Source: Streptomyces celluloflavus (lineage in GTDB: Bacteria; Actinomycetota; Actinomycetes; Streptomycetales; Streptomycetaceae). Taken from it: 64,000 nt of DNA. Position 1 is the stretch's first letter. Every line of letters begins with the position of its first letter. Of this stretch, positions 34,122-42,495 are shown piece after piece. Under the pieces are notes generated by a model. The model was given only the letters and a program-made list of their open reading frames with translations. It did not search any database and was not told the origin of the DNA. The DNA lies in contig JOEL01000001.1 in NCBI GenBank assembly GCA_000720995.1, positions 371,686-435,685 on the forward strand, given 5' to 3'. The position numbers were made by a program, and so were the translations under genes.

Positions 34122-34156
34122 CGGGGTCTTCCTCAGGCATGTCGGGGAAGACCCCG
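34122..34156. terminator. Hairpin downstream of methyltransferase gene
   Basis: CGGGGTCTTCC (34122-34132) pairs perfectly with GGAAGACCCCG (34146-34156) around a 13-base loop, 19 bases past the methyltransferase stop on the minus strand. A strong stem without a T-run, as is usual for Streptomyces terminators. Confidence 0.7.
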
Positions 34157-34174
34157 CCGCTCGTCCGTAGCCGA

Positions 34175-34924
34175 TCAGGCCAGTTCGGCGGTGATCTGCC
34201 AGAACGGCAGCAGAACTCGGCCGTGTTGGTCGACGGACACGCTGTCGTCCCGCTCCGGGGATCCTGACGCGGCGGGCACCAAGTCCTCCCATGCCTGCCG
34301 GGTCAATCCGGTGGTGTAGTCGCGGGACTCCATGCGTCGGATCGTCCAGCCGTCGCGGAAAGCCTCGCGCAGGCTGCGTTCGTCCGTCTCGGCCGGCATC
34401 TTCAGGCGAGCGGCCAACTCGCCGCGGAAGCACAGGGCATGAAGCCTCGCACCGGGCGCGCACACCCGACGCAGTCCGGCGAGGTACGTCCGCCGCTGAT
34501 CGGTGTCCAGGCAGTGCAGCATGGCGCTGTCGACAACCGTGCGGAAGCCTCCGGGGATGCCGTGCAGTTCCGTCGCGTCGGCGACCATGAAGGTCACCGC
34601 GCTGCCGGCGGCGTCGGCCTTGGCCCGGCTGCGCTCGATCGCGGAGGGTGCGGCGTCGAAGGCGGTCACCTCATAGCCGCGGCCCGCCAGGAACAAGGCG
34701 TTGTCCCCGAGCCCGCAGCCGCACTCCAGAACCGGGCCGGTGATCTCGCCTGCCGCCTCCAGCTCGACGAGCAGCGGCTGGGGGGCGTCCAGTTCCCACG
34801 GGATCAGTCCCGACCGGCGGTCGTCCGCTCCGTAGGAGATCTCGCGCCCCTGGTACACCGCCTCGAAATCTATTCCCGGCTCCCTGCTGTCCTGGCGGTC
34901 GTGCGCGGGATGCAGATCGGCCAT
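34175..34924 (-). CDS. SAM-dependent methyltransferase (class I)
   Basis: A 249-residue methyltransferase with SAM motif I VLECGCGLGDNALFLAGRG (about residue 67), the acidic post-I residue in AFDAAP, and motif IV-like TVVDSAMLHCLD. The N-terminus has the YGxxx...W-E lead (SGLIPWELDAPQP) seen in TPMT-like/TehB-like methyltransferases, so a thiol or small-molecule target is plausible. It starts at ATG 34924 with GAGGTGAGGG upstream. It is divergent from a TetR gene that probably represses it. Confidence 0.88.
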   Translation of the reverse strand: MADLHPAHDRQDSREPGIDFEAVYQGREISYGADDRRSGLIPWELDAPQPLLVELEAAGEITGPVLECGCGLGDNALFLAGRGYEVTAFDAAPSAIERSRAKADAAGSAVTFMVADATELHGIPGGFRTVVDSAMLHCLDTDQRRTYLAGLRRVCAPGARLHALCFRGELAARLKMPAETDERSLREAFRDGWTIRRMESRDYTTGLTRQAWEDLVPAASGSPERDDSVSVDQHGRVLLPFWQITAELA

Positions 34925-34941
34925 CAACCCTCACCTCTTCT

Positions 34942-34999
34942 AGTAGACGGGGTCGTTCTCTAATAGGAGTGTAGGCAGGAAGGAACGCTAGCGTCTACT
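34942..34999. promoter_or_regulatory. Paired TetR operators between methyltransferase and tetR
   Basis: AGTAGACGGGGTCGTTC (34942-34958) and GAACGCTAGCGTCTACT (34983-34999) are inverted copies matching in 13 of 17 positions; the conserved cores are AGTAGACG and CGTTC. They flank both start regions in the 84-base gap, which fits control of both genes by the TetR product. Confidence 0.7.
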
Positions 35000-35008
35000 G
35001 TTGAACCC

Positions 35009-35686
35009 ATGGCAGAGAGCACGACACCCGGCCGCCGCCGCCGAGGTGCGGAACTGGAGCACGCGATCTACGTCGCGACGCTCGACGAACTGGCCGCGAA
35101 CGGCTACGGACGGCTCACCATGGAGGGCATCGCCGCCCGCGCCGGCACGGGCAAGGCCGCCCTCTACCGACGCTGGCCCGGCAAACAGCCCCTGGTTCTG
35201 GACGCCCTGCGCTACGCCCTGCCCCTGCTGCCCGAGCCGGACCCGGAGCATTCGACCCGGGAAAACCTCGCCGGCGCCCTCGCCGCCTTCAGCGCCGTGC
35301 TGGCCGGCAGAACTCTCGTACCGGGCATCGGGTTCATCGTCGACCTGCTGCGCGAACCGGACCTGCGCGCCCTGTTCGCCGACATGATCATCGCGCCGCG
35401 CCTCGAGCGCATCGAAGCCATCCTGCACGAGGGCGTGCGCACCGGCGAGTACGGCCCCGAGGCCCTGCACCCGCTGGCCGCCCGCACCGGCCCCGCCCTG
35501 ATAATGCAAACCTTCCTGCTCACCGGCGAGCCACCGAACCCGCGGGAGATCGACCTCATCATCGACACCATGCTCCACCGGACGGCCACGCCACGGGAGC
35601 AGGGCGGACGCGGGGGAACTCACGAGCCCACCCAGACGCGGGCTGCGACGGCCCGGCAACGGGACAGCTCGGCAAGCCCCGCATAG
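35009..35686 (+). CDS. TetR-family repressor
   Basis: A 225-residue regulator. Residues about 15-60 form the TetR helix-turn-helix (AIYVATLDELAANGYGRLTM, IAARAGTGKAALYRRWPGK), and the remainder is a helical ligand-binding domain with the TetR_C_11-type sequence LVPGIGFIVDLLREPDLRAL. A low-complexity tail of about 25 residues follows. It is divergent from the methyltransferase gene and presumably responds to a compound that the methyltransferase modifies. Confidence 0.92.
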   Translation: MAESTTPGRRRRGAELEHAIYVATLDELAANGYGRLTMEGIAARAGTGKAALYRRWPGKQPLVLDALRYALPLLPEPDPEHSTRENLAGALAAFSAVLAGRTLVPGIGFIVDLLREPDLRALFADMIIAPRLERIEAILHEGVRTGEYGPEALHPLAARTGPALIMQTFLLTGEPPNPREIDLIIDTMLHRTATPREQGGRGGTHEPTQTRAATARQRDSSASPA

Positions 35687-35838
35687 GACGCGGTCTACGC
35701 ACTCCGGCACACCGGAATTACGGGCTGGGCCCGGATACGGACCGGAAATTGACGGAACAGTTGGTCAGGAGTGGGGCAGCGGCGAGGAGAGCTGGGGGTT
35801 ACCGCGTATTCAGGACTCGGCTCTCAGCGGATCCAGCG

Positions 35839-35878
35839 AAAGGCGCCTGACGGGCAGAAGCCCAGGCCAGGCGCCTTT
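35839..35878. terminator. Strong GC hairpin with T-tail
   Basis: AAAGGCGCCTG (35839-35849) pairs perfectly with CAGGCGCCTTT (35868-35878), and the sequence continues TTCTC. It lies 150 bases past tetR and looks like a rho-independent terminator. The rest of 35687-36227 has no supported gene. Confidence 0.8.
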
Positions 35879-36227
35879 TCTCGGGCCTTTGGAAGAAGCC
35901 GAGCTTCTTCGGGGAATGCGAGGCGAGGAGGTTCTTCGCCTGCTGGTGGTACTGCGCTCGCAGTGGTGCTGAGCGGCTGAGCAGCTGAGCTAATGAAACG
36001 GCGGACGGGGCCGGCATCGGCGGGGTGTTGGTCCGTGTATGGCCCGGATCTCCGGGAACTGGGGCACCCGGATGCGAAGACCTTTCCGGTGTTGCAGACG
36101 ATGGGGGAGAAGGCCGACGACGACGGAATGGAGCCCGTAGTCGGTGGAGGTGGGGGCGCTTGGCGAAGCAGAACAGCGTGGGCCGCCTCCGGTCGCAGAG
36201 ACGCCGGCTCTCGCGGCTGTTGCCGTG

Positions 36228-36995
36228 TCACAGACGTTCGCGGACGTGGCGCGCGAACGCCTCCGGGGTAAGAAACCTGCCCCCGCTTTCACGGAGCGGA
36301 AGAGCGGCGCCGTCGAGTTCAGCGGCGGGCAGCTCTTCGCGGGAAGCGCGATGAGCGCGGTCGACCTTGACCGACCAGGGAAGATAGGTGAGCTCTTGAA
36401 CGGCTCTGTCAAACGCGGGAGTGCGCAGCCCCTCGACCTTGTCGGCGAGAGCGAGCAACCGGTCGTCCGACGCGGACTGTTCACCGAGCAGCAGCCCAAG
36501 ATATCCGTTGAACTTTCCCGCCTTGCCGGCCTCCGTTTCCGCGTCGGCGTTGGCTGCCGCGCCCAGGGCGTTGATGGCGTGGAGGGCGGACTCGTCTCCC
36601 GCTGTGCCGTCCAGGGTGGCGGCCACTCGGTACTCGATGCGGTACGCGCCCTGGTCTGCCAGTGCGCGCATGGCCGGGCCGAGAGCTTGCTCCAACTTGT
36701 GGCATTCCGTGCAGTTCAGCGCGGTGTGGACGGTGAGGGTGCGCCGGGCGTCCGGCTTGCCGTGGACCACCGAAGTCCGTTGATCCCCTGCGGTGTTGGC
36801 GGGCACCACCAGCGGCTTGTCCACGGCCTCGTCCGCCGGGTCGCCGCTGGTGAGATAGACCCCGCCCAGTGAAAGGACGGCCACCACCATGGCGACGAGG
36901 AGGAGCCGACGGCGGAGCCTGGTGCGTTTGGCCGCGGTTGCCCGCTCGGCCCGCAGCCGCTCCCTTGCGCTGAGCCCGTGCGCACCCTCACTCAC
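36228..36995 (-). CDS. Membrane-anchored DsbA/thioredoxin-like protein
   Basis: A 255-residue protein from a GTG two bases after the lipoprotein stop. A basic N-terminus (SARERLRAERATAAKRTRLR) precedes one membrane helix (LLLVAMVVAVLSLGGVYL, about 30-50), and an extracytoplasmic thioredoxin-like domain carries the redox motif C-T-E-C in TALNCTECHKLEQAL. The order of strands and the later YLPWSVKVDRAHR segment fit DsbA-like thioredoxins. Likely exported-protein disulfide chemistry. It forms a two-gene unit with the lipoprotein. Confidence 0.8.
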   Translation of the reverse strand: MSEGAHGLSARERLRAERATAAKRTRLRRRLLLVAMVVAVLSLGGVYLTSGDPADEAVDKPLVVPANTAGDQRTSVVHGKPDARRTLTVHTALNCTECHKLEQALGPAMRALADQGAYRIEYRVAATLDGTAGDESALHAINALGAAANADAETEAGKAGKFNGYLGLLLGEQSASDDRLLALADKVEGLRTPAFDRAVQELTYLPWSVKVDRAHRASREELPAAELDGAALPLRESGGRFLTPEAFARHVRERL

Positions 36996-36997
36996 GA

Positions 36998-37411
36998 CTA
37001 CGAGTCCTTGCCGGCAGGCGAGACCGCCACGCACGTGGCTGTGCCGAACTCACCCTTGGCGGTGGACCGCTTCGCCTCCTTGCCGTTGATATAGATCACG
37101 CAGTCTGCCTGGCCTCCTTTCTCGCCCAGGATCAGACTGACGCTGGGGGAGGTGGCTATGCCCTTCATCGTGGCCTTCTTCTTCCATGGCAGTTTGGGCG
37201 CCTCGACATCCTTCGAGGAGACTTCCCCCTTGGCGCCGTCCTCGTAGGTGACGGTCTGCACGCCGCTACCGGTCACCTCGTAGACGACTTCGAACTCCTT
37301 GGCGTCCAGCTTGTCGAATTCTGTCTTGACGTCACCGGCGCATCCGGTGAGCCACGTTGTCGCCAGCCCGGTGGCAGCGGCGATCGAAACGACCTTCATT
37401 GCGCGGCGCAT
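36998..37411 (-). CDS. Small lipoprotein of unknown function
   Basis: A 137-residue protein with signal peptide and lipobox LTGC (ATGLATTWLTGCAGDV). The mature part resembles MmpS-like or other small exported beta-sandwich proteins of actinobacteria (FEVVYEVTGSGVQTVTYEDG, then a strand with LPWKKKATM and an ending with two cysteines DCVIYINGKEA / TATCVAVSPAG). AAGGA precedes the ATG. The two cysteines could be substrates of the DsbA-like protein encoded next. Confidence 0.82.
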   Translation of the reverse strand: MRRAMKVVSIAAATGLATTWLTGCAGDVKTEFDKLDAKEFEVVYEVTGSGVQTVTYEDGAKGEVSSKDVEAPKLPWKKKATMKGIATSPSVSLILGEKGGQADCVIYINGKEAKRSTAKGEFGTATCVAVSPAGKDS

Positions 37412-37543
37412 TATTTTTCCTTGATGGATAACGGGATATCTGTGTGAGGGCGGCCCGATGGGCCGAGGAAGGCCGGTGCGGCGGGGGGACTCCCCGCCGC
37501 ACCGACGGCAACAATGGCGTCCGACCTGGACTACTCGGACGGC

Positions 37544-38110
37544 CTAAGTAGCCTGGATCAGCTCAGCCAGTAGCGCCTTCGAGTGTTCCCGGGACCTGTC
37601 TCTGAGCGCCTGCCGGAGGGAGTCGTCGAACGCCCTGGGGGCGGATGACAGGTCGGAGATGTCAGCCAGCTGGCGTGTGCACTCCACCTCGTAGCGGTCG
37701 ACGCCGTCACCGATTTCATCCGAGATGAATTCCGCTGCGTTCAATACGTGATTACAGCAGGACTCAATGTGCGTGGTGTCGTGCGTCTCCCGGTACTTGC
37801 ATGCGTAGTGCAGGGCACCAGCGGCCTCGTAGGCGTAGGAGTACAGCCCGTCGGGTACTTCTTCCCCGGCCAGCTCCGGCAGCCGGAGCAGTCGATCGGC
37901 CAGTTCCTCCCATGGATGGGTGGCAGCGGTCGACCACAGCCGATCGAGGCAGTCCACGACCAACTCGACATCCGCGGCGCGCGCCGGGTCGGTTCCGACC
38001 ACGCCAGTGAAGAGTTGTGCCATGCGCTCGGCGCAGGAAGCCGCGAACAGTCCTGCTCGTTCGACGTCGCCGCTGCTCAGGAAGTGCCGCAGCGTTGTTT
38101 CGTAACTCAC
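37544..38110 (-). CDS. Predicted immunity protein for the HINT-deaminase toxin
   Basis: A 188-residue, all-helical acidic protein (YETTLRHFLSSGDVERAGLF, HYACKYRETHDTTHIESCCN). The GTG start overlaps the toxin stop by four bases (GTGA). It resembles DUF416/YjaG-like helical proteins at a distance, though I am not certain. Immediate downstream position, acidic nature and coupled translation are the standard traits of polymorphic-toxin immunity proteins. No membrane helix or signal peptide, so it would act in the cytoplasm against a nucleic-acid-deaminating toxin. Confidence 0.65.
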   Translation of the reverse strand: MSYETTLRHFLSSGDVERAGLFAASCAERMAQLFTGVVGTDPARAADVELVVDCLDRLWSTAATHPWEELADRLLRLPELAGEEVPDGLYSYAYEAAGALHYACKYRETHDTTHIESCCNHVLNAAEFISDEIGDGVDRYEVECTRQLADISDLSSAPRAFDDSLRQALRDRSREHSKALLAELIQAT

Positions 38111-39126
38111 CAGTGGAACGTCCTTATCTGTGTGCCTTTTTCCCTTGGGTACACGCGGCCCGATATTTTGCCGCCACTGGATCTGATCAGTGGTGCGCAT
38201 ACATTGCTGCACACGCTCCGCGACGCGCCGCCGGCAATCGGAGACCATCCCATTCTATTGATGAACAAGAGGGCGTTCTGCTCGGCATGCGTGCCCTTGA
38301 TGTTGTCGGCAAGAATCTCGCCCCGGCGGAGCATCCCCTTCTGGGTTCTGTTCAGGCCGTTGCCGCTGCCGGCGACGACGTCCACGCTCCCCAGCGGGGA
38401 GCGGGCGCGCACCACGGCGACCGTGGAATGTCCCCTGGCAATGTCGCTACCGGCCTGGGCATGGATTTGCGAGGCCCGGTCGGAAAGCTGCTGGGACGGT
38501 GAGCAGTTTGTGTTGTGTACCAGGACGGGGGCGTTCCCCGCCGCCACGTGGTACGTATACGTGCTCTCGACCGTCAGGTTGTGAACGGTCGCGTTCTGCG
38601 TCCACGCCTGGACCGCACTTATCTGCACCCAGGTGCCGGAGCTGGTCTGGAGCCACATGCCGGGTTTCAGGTCGCCGGCGTCGAGCCACTTCTTGAGGTC
38701 GGGGACCCAGAAGGGGTGGCCGTCGGTGGCGATCAGGGCGCCGCTGTCGGCCTGTTCTCCGCCCTTGTCACCGTCCGCACGAACGGTGATCTTGACGAGG
38801 TCCTTGCTGCCGTTGCCGATGATCGTGGCGACGACCGGTTCGGCCTTGGCCTTACCCGTTTCCGGGTCGGTGGCCAGGACCTTGTCGCCGGTCTTGATCT
38901 CCTCGATCGGCTTGTGGGTGCCGTCGGCCATCAGGACGGTGGTCCCGGGCACGAAGCTGTTGGGGGTCGGGCAGCCCTGCGGCTGTGCCGCCTCCCGGAC
39001 CTGTTCCTTGGCCTGTTCCTTGACCTCCTGCTTCACCTCGTGCTTGATCTGCTGCTTGACCTGGCGCGAGCCCTGCGGTTTCGCATGCTTGGGCTTCGGC
39101 GTCTGCTTCGGATGCCTCGGCCGCAC
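38107..39126 (-). CDS. Polymorphic toxin C-terminal part: HINT peptidase plus zinc deaminase domain
   Basis: A 339-residue open frame. Residues about 1-50 are Lys/Pro-rich, then a charged repeat (KQQIKHEVKQEVKEQAKEQV). A HINT autoprotease follows, starting C52-PTPNSFVPGTTVLMADG and ending near VLVHN (about 207). The last ~130 residues carry the zinc deaminase signature H-A-E (THAEQNALLF, about 279) and C-x-x-C (CSNVC, about 310), so the toxin probably deaminates nucleic acid. A stop codon at 39130-39132 precedes the frame and no ribosome site is visible, so the export and repeat regions are missing. It is either a silent cassette or a truncated gene. The immunity gene overlaps its end. Confidence 0.85.
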   Translation of the reverse strand: MRPRHPKQTPKPKHAKPQGSRQVKQQIKHEVKQEVKEQAKEQVREAAQPQGCPTPNSFVPGTTVLMADGTHKPIEEIKTGDKVLATDPETGKAKAEPVVATIIGNGSKDLVKITVRADGDKGGEQADSGALIATDGHPFWVPDLKKWLDAGDLKPGMWLQTSSGTWVQISAVQAWTQNATVHNLTVESTYTYHVAAGNAPVLVHNTNCSPSQQLSDRASQIHAQAGSDIARGHSTVAVVRARSPLGSVDVVAGSGNGLNRTQKGMLRRGEILADNIKGTHAEQNALLFINRMGWSPIAGGASRSVCSNVCAPLIRSSGGKISGRVYPREKGTQIRTFHW

Positions 39127-39917
39127 TGCTCACCGCGGAACATCGTGTCCTCGCCGTCGACCTTCCCGGGCACGGCCGTTCCCCCGGGATTTCCCCATGG
39201 ACGATCCCCGCCGTGGTACTGGACGTCGCGGACACGATGGACGCGTGTGGCATGCCGGCGGCTGTTGTGGTGGGGCATTCCCTCGGCGGGCTGGTCGCGG
39301 TCGAGTACGCGCGGGCGTATGCGGGTGCTGTCCTTGCCGCCGTGAATCTGGACGGTTTCTGGTGGGGACGGCCCGGTGAGTACCCCGGTGCCGAGCGGGT
39401 GGGGGAGCTGCTGCGGTCGTCGGACGGTGCAATCGCGCCACCCGGGTACATCGAGCGGCAAGTTGTCCACGCCGCTCGGTACGGGATTCCCTCCGGGCGT
39501 GCGGAGGCCGCCGCCCGCGCTGCCGTGTGCCCCTTACCCGGCGGCGGGTGGCAGACGCTACCGGAGCGCAGGGCCGCGCTGGAGATGTACGGCGAACTCG
39601 ACAGACTCGGCGCGTTGGGTGCCACCGCCTGGCTGAAGGGGGTGGAGTGCCCCCTGTTGCTGGTGCAGGCCGGCCGGCCGCAACCGCCGAGCCCCGCGAT
39701 GGAATGGTTCGACGACCTCTCCGCCCGGTTCGCACGGGGGCTCTCCGCGGAGCTGGCCGAGCTCTCCCGCAACCGGCCGACGATCACCGTCACCCAGATC
39801 GACGCCAGCCATCCCATGGTCCTGGAAGCCCCGGAAGCAGTGGCGACACTGATCGCCGGGTTCGTCCGGAGCCTGCCCGGGACCTCGGCCGGGGCAGACC
39901 TACGGCGAATGGACTGA
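39121..39917 (+). pseudogene. Alpha/beta hydrolase, 5'-truncated
   Basis: The plus frame opens mid-domain at about LLTAEHRVLAVDLPGHGRSP and continues with the nucleophile elbow VVGHSLGG and C-terminal DASHPMVLEAPEA with the catalytic histidine. About 40 N-terminal residues of a normal hydrolase, including the first strands, are missing, and there is no in-frame start before the GTG at 39213, which would already cut off the conserved strand. It abuts the toxin fragment head to head. The remaining part is intact to the stop at 39917, indicating a recent event. Confidence 0.8.
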
Positions 39918-39979
39918 AGCGCCGCTGGACGGGTTTCCCCTGTTCTCTGAACCACCAGTTGAGGCAGTACGTTGGTCCG

Positions 39980-40621
39980 ATGACCGATTCTGTGCCGCCC
40001 GGTGGCGCTGTTCTCGATGCGGACGAACTGGATGCCCGGTGGGCGGATGCCTGGCAGCCGGGAGAGGTCGCGGAGCGGTTGGCCGGGGTCAGCGTGCCCT
40101 GGTGCGTCGTGGCGGGGTGGGCGCTGGACCTGTTCCGCGGAGGGCAGTCGCGACCTCACGGTGATCTGGAGATTGCGGTGCCCGCGGCGGGGTTCGCGGA
40201 GATTCGTGACCGCTTCCCCGAGTACGTGTTTGACGCGGTGGGTTCGGGACGGGTCTGGGTGGGGGCCGGGGCAGAGGCGCTCGCGGCCACGCACCAGACC
40301 TGGCTGCGGGATCCGGTGAGCGGCCAGTTCCTGTTCGACGTCTTCCGGGAGCCGCACGAGGGCGGGACATGGATCTGCAGGCGGGACGGGAGTCTGCGGC
40401 TGCCGTACGACACGATCATCGAGCGGACCGCGGACGGCATCCCCTATCTGGTGCCGGAGCTGGTGCTGTTGTTCAAGGCGAAGGCGGCTCGTCCGAAGGA
40501 TCATGCGGACTTCGACGGGGTCCTGCCGCTGCTGAGCCAGGCACGGCGCGACGTTCTCAGCGGGTGGCTGACGCGTGTGCATCCCGAACACCCCTGGCTG
40601 GCGAAACTGGCGAGGAGGTGA
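39980..40621 (+). CDS. Nucleotidyltransferase of the ANT(2'')/LinB-like family
   Basis: A 213-residue protein with the signature VVAGWALDLFRGGQSRPHGD, similar to GGWALD...R-x-H-x-D of aminoglycoside 2''-adenylyltransferase-like enzymes. The final acidic residue of the metal pair is Asp in HGDLEIAV. The C-terminal half has KAKAARPKDHADFDGVLPLL, typical for this group. Function as drug resistance is possible but many members are of unknown target. ATG 39980. It follows the hydrolase fragment by 60 bases. Confidence 0.85.
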   Translation: MTDSVPPGGAVLDADELDARWADAWQPGEVAERLAGVSVPWCVVAGWALDLFRGGQSRPHGDLEIAVPAAGFAEIRDRFPEYVFDAVGSGRVWVGAGAEALAATHQTWLRDPVSGQFLFDVFREPHEGGTWICRRDGSLRLPYDTIIERTADGIPYLVPELVLLFKAKAARPKDHADFDGVLPLLSQARRDVLSGWLTRVHPEHPWLAKLARR

Positions 40622-41169
40622 GGCAGGCCCTGCCGTCAGCACTGCCCACTGGCGGCTTCAGGACGGCATCGTGACGAGCCTGCCGTGACCGTTCGGCGAA
40701 CTGGTCCGCAGGGCCCGGCTCACCGCTGAGCAGGGCGAGGAGATACATCAACCAGCCATGCGTACCGCGGACGTGACCACTCACCATCGGTGAGGGCGAC
40801 CACCGGTCGGGAAGATGCCCCGGTCTCTCGGTTGCCGAGGGTCCGGCGGTTTATGAGCTGGCTGGCCGGCTGCACCCTCACCAGCCTCCTCACGTCCCCG
40901 GCTCTTCCCGCCGCGAGCCGTTCGCCGGGACCAGCACACGCACCGCCGCGAAGCTCAGTCTTCGCACCGGGGTTACGCCGCTCTACGAACGTTTCCAGTG
41001 GAAACGACCGTGCCGTATGGGCAGGGCGGACGTCGGCGTCGTCGCGCTGAGGTGGGCCGGCCGCTGGCCGCCCCTGTACGGGTGGCCAGCGGGGGCGGGG
41101 GCGGGGTCAGGCTTGGCAGTACGTCAGGCGCAGGGCATCGTCGTGATGGGCGAGGGCTACCCGGTCGGC
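40622..41169. other. Spacer with a 17-bp palindrome at 40990-41006
   Basis: No gene was supported. CGTTTCCA-G-TGGAAACG (40990-41006) is a perfect odd palindrome that could be an operator, but no regulator is next to it. Confidence 0.4.
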
Positions 41170-41859
41170 TCAGTTGTCCCGCTCGCGCCATTGCGCGCGG
41201 TTGCCCTCAACCTCGGCGATGCTCGGGTGTCGCACGGCGTCCAGCCGCTCATCAGCGAGAAGGTCGGCGATCAAGGCCGGGGGTCCGAAGACCTCGGTCG
41301 CGCTGAGGTCCCAGTTGGTGAGGACGAACCAGGAGCCCTCCAGGGGCCACCAGTGCGCGGGGAACTGGGTTGTGACGGCCCGGTTCGGCCACGCGCAGGC
41401 GTCATGGTGAGCGAGTGCCTCATCCAGCCGGCCCCGACGGGCCGGGATCGGGCAGCCGATGTCCTCGATCGTGGCCTGAGCCCAGTAGCACTCCGTGCGC
41501 AACCCGTTGGGGCTGTGGCGGGCGAGGATCTCCACCAGGCGGGCCAGACTGTCGCGGTCGATCTCGCCCACGTCCGGGCCTTTAAAGCCTTCGGGCCGGT
41601 CCAGCTCTCCGAAGACCCGGAAGGAGGGGGTGTACGACCAGTCCTCCAGGCGCTTGCCGGCCTGCGTCAGCACGTCGTCCCACCTGACTCGCTTCCCTCC
41701 CACCGTGATGGTGTGCAGAACCCAGCAACGATCAGGGAAACCCTCCTGGGGCTCGTAGCCCAAGATGGCCCCGTCCTCGTCCAGAAGCGGGCGCATACCG
41801 CCCAGCGAATCATCGTCCGACACAAGCTCCAACACGGAATCCCTCGGCACTTCGATCAT
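41170..41859 (-). CDS. Hypothetical protein, 229 residues
   Basis: A cytoplasmic, acidic protein starting [17 protein letters not shown] and containing Trp-rich [20 protein letters not shown]. No signal peptide, membrane helix or recognised catalytic motif. Codon use fits the neighbours. It is isolated between two spacers on the minus strand. The order of W- and D-rich segments looks like a small globular Streptomyces protein seen near toxin loci, but the family was not identified. Confidence 0.7.
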   Translation of the reverse strand: MIEVPRDSVLELVSDDDSLGGMRPLLDEDGAILGYEPQEGFPDRCWVLHTITVGGKRVRWDDVLTQAGKRLEDWSYTPSFRVFGELDRPEGFKGPDVGEIDRDSLARLVEILARHSPNGLRTECYWAQATIEDIGCPIPARRGRLDEALAHHDACAWPNRAVTTQFPAHWWPLEGSWFVLTNWDLSATEVFGPPALIADLLADERLDAVRHPSIAEVEGNRAQWRERDN

Positions 41860-41879
41860 GCATCTGACGTTCTGTAACC

Positions 41880-42495
41880 GATGGAGCTTAAACGACAGGT
41901 TGGGAAGCGACAGGCTGAGAGGGGAACCAACACGTGGTCCAGGGCGCCACTGGCAAGATCGCGGCAGGTCCTCATCGCCCTGAGAGGGGTACCCCGGTCC
42001 CAGATTTCGTCAGGGCGCCGACCACTGCCGAGGACAGCGTGGCGACCGAGCCGAAGACCCCTACCTCGGTCTGCGACTCGGGCCGCGCCGGTCCGTCCTC
42101 ATCGGGCAACACCGTCGGTCCGTCCGCTGACCTGGCGCAAGGAGGAGCGAGGCGGCCCGGCGGCCGTGACGGATCAGAAGGAATGCCGCATCGGATTGGC
42201 GCCGTGACGAGCGGCCCGAGAGCTCCCCGCAGCCGACAGAGGGCTGGGCGGCCGGTGAGCCCCGGACCGCGACGGACACGACACATCGCGGCAGTCCGAT
42301 ACAACACGGACGCCCGCTATCTGACGCCGCGTCTGGCATCAATCGAAGTTCCTGGCAACAGTCGAATGTGGCGCGGTAGCCGATGCCGAAGGTCCGGCTG
42401 ATCCGGGCCCGGCCCTCTGGTGCGGCGTGTGACCGCCTTGCCCTCGTCGGATGTCCTGTGCCGCGGGCCGGGAGCGATCCCCGAGCCATCCCGCT
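41880..42495. other. Gene-free stretch
   Basis: About 600 bases with only short, non-convincing frames. No hairpin, repeat or RNA was recognised. Lower coding-like bias than the flanks suggests relict sequence. Confidence 0.4.

Noticed and set aside
38852-40642. 596-residue minus-strand frame
   Set aside because: Antisense to the alpha/beta hydrolase and nucleotidyltransferase, whose motifs are clear on the plus strand.
40790-41050. Small 86-residue plus-strand protein
   Set aside because: Composition is Ser/Arg/Pro-rich without ribosome site or motif, and it overlaps the palindrome at 40990.
42034-42401. Possible small gene in 41.9-42.5 kb
   Set aside because: Third-position GC bias and composition do not stand out in any frame, and no domain was recognised.
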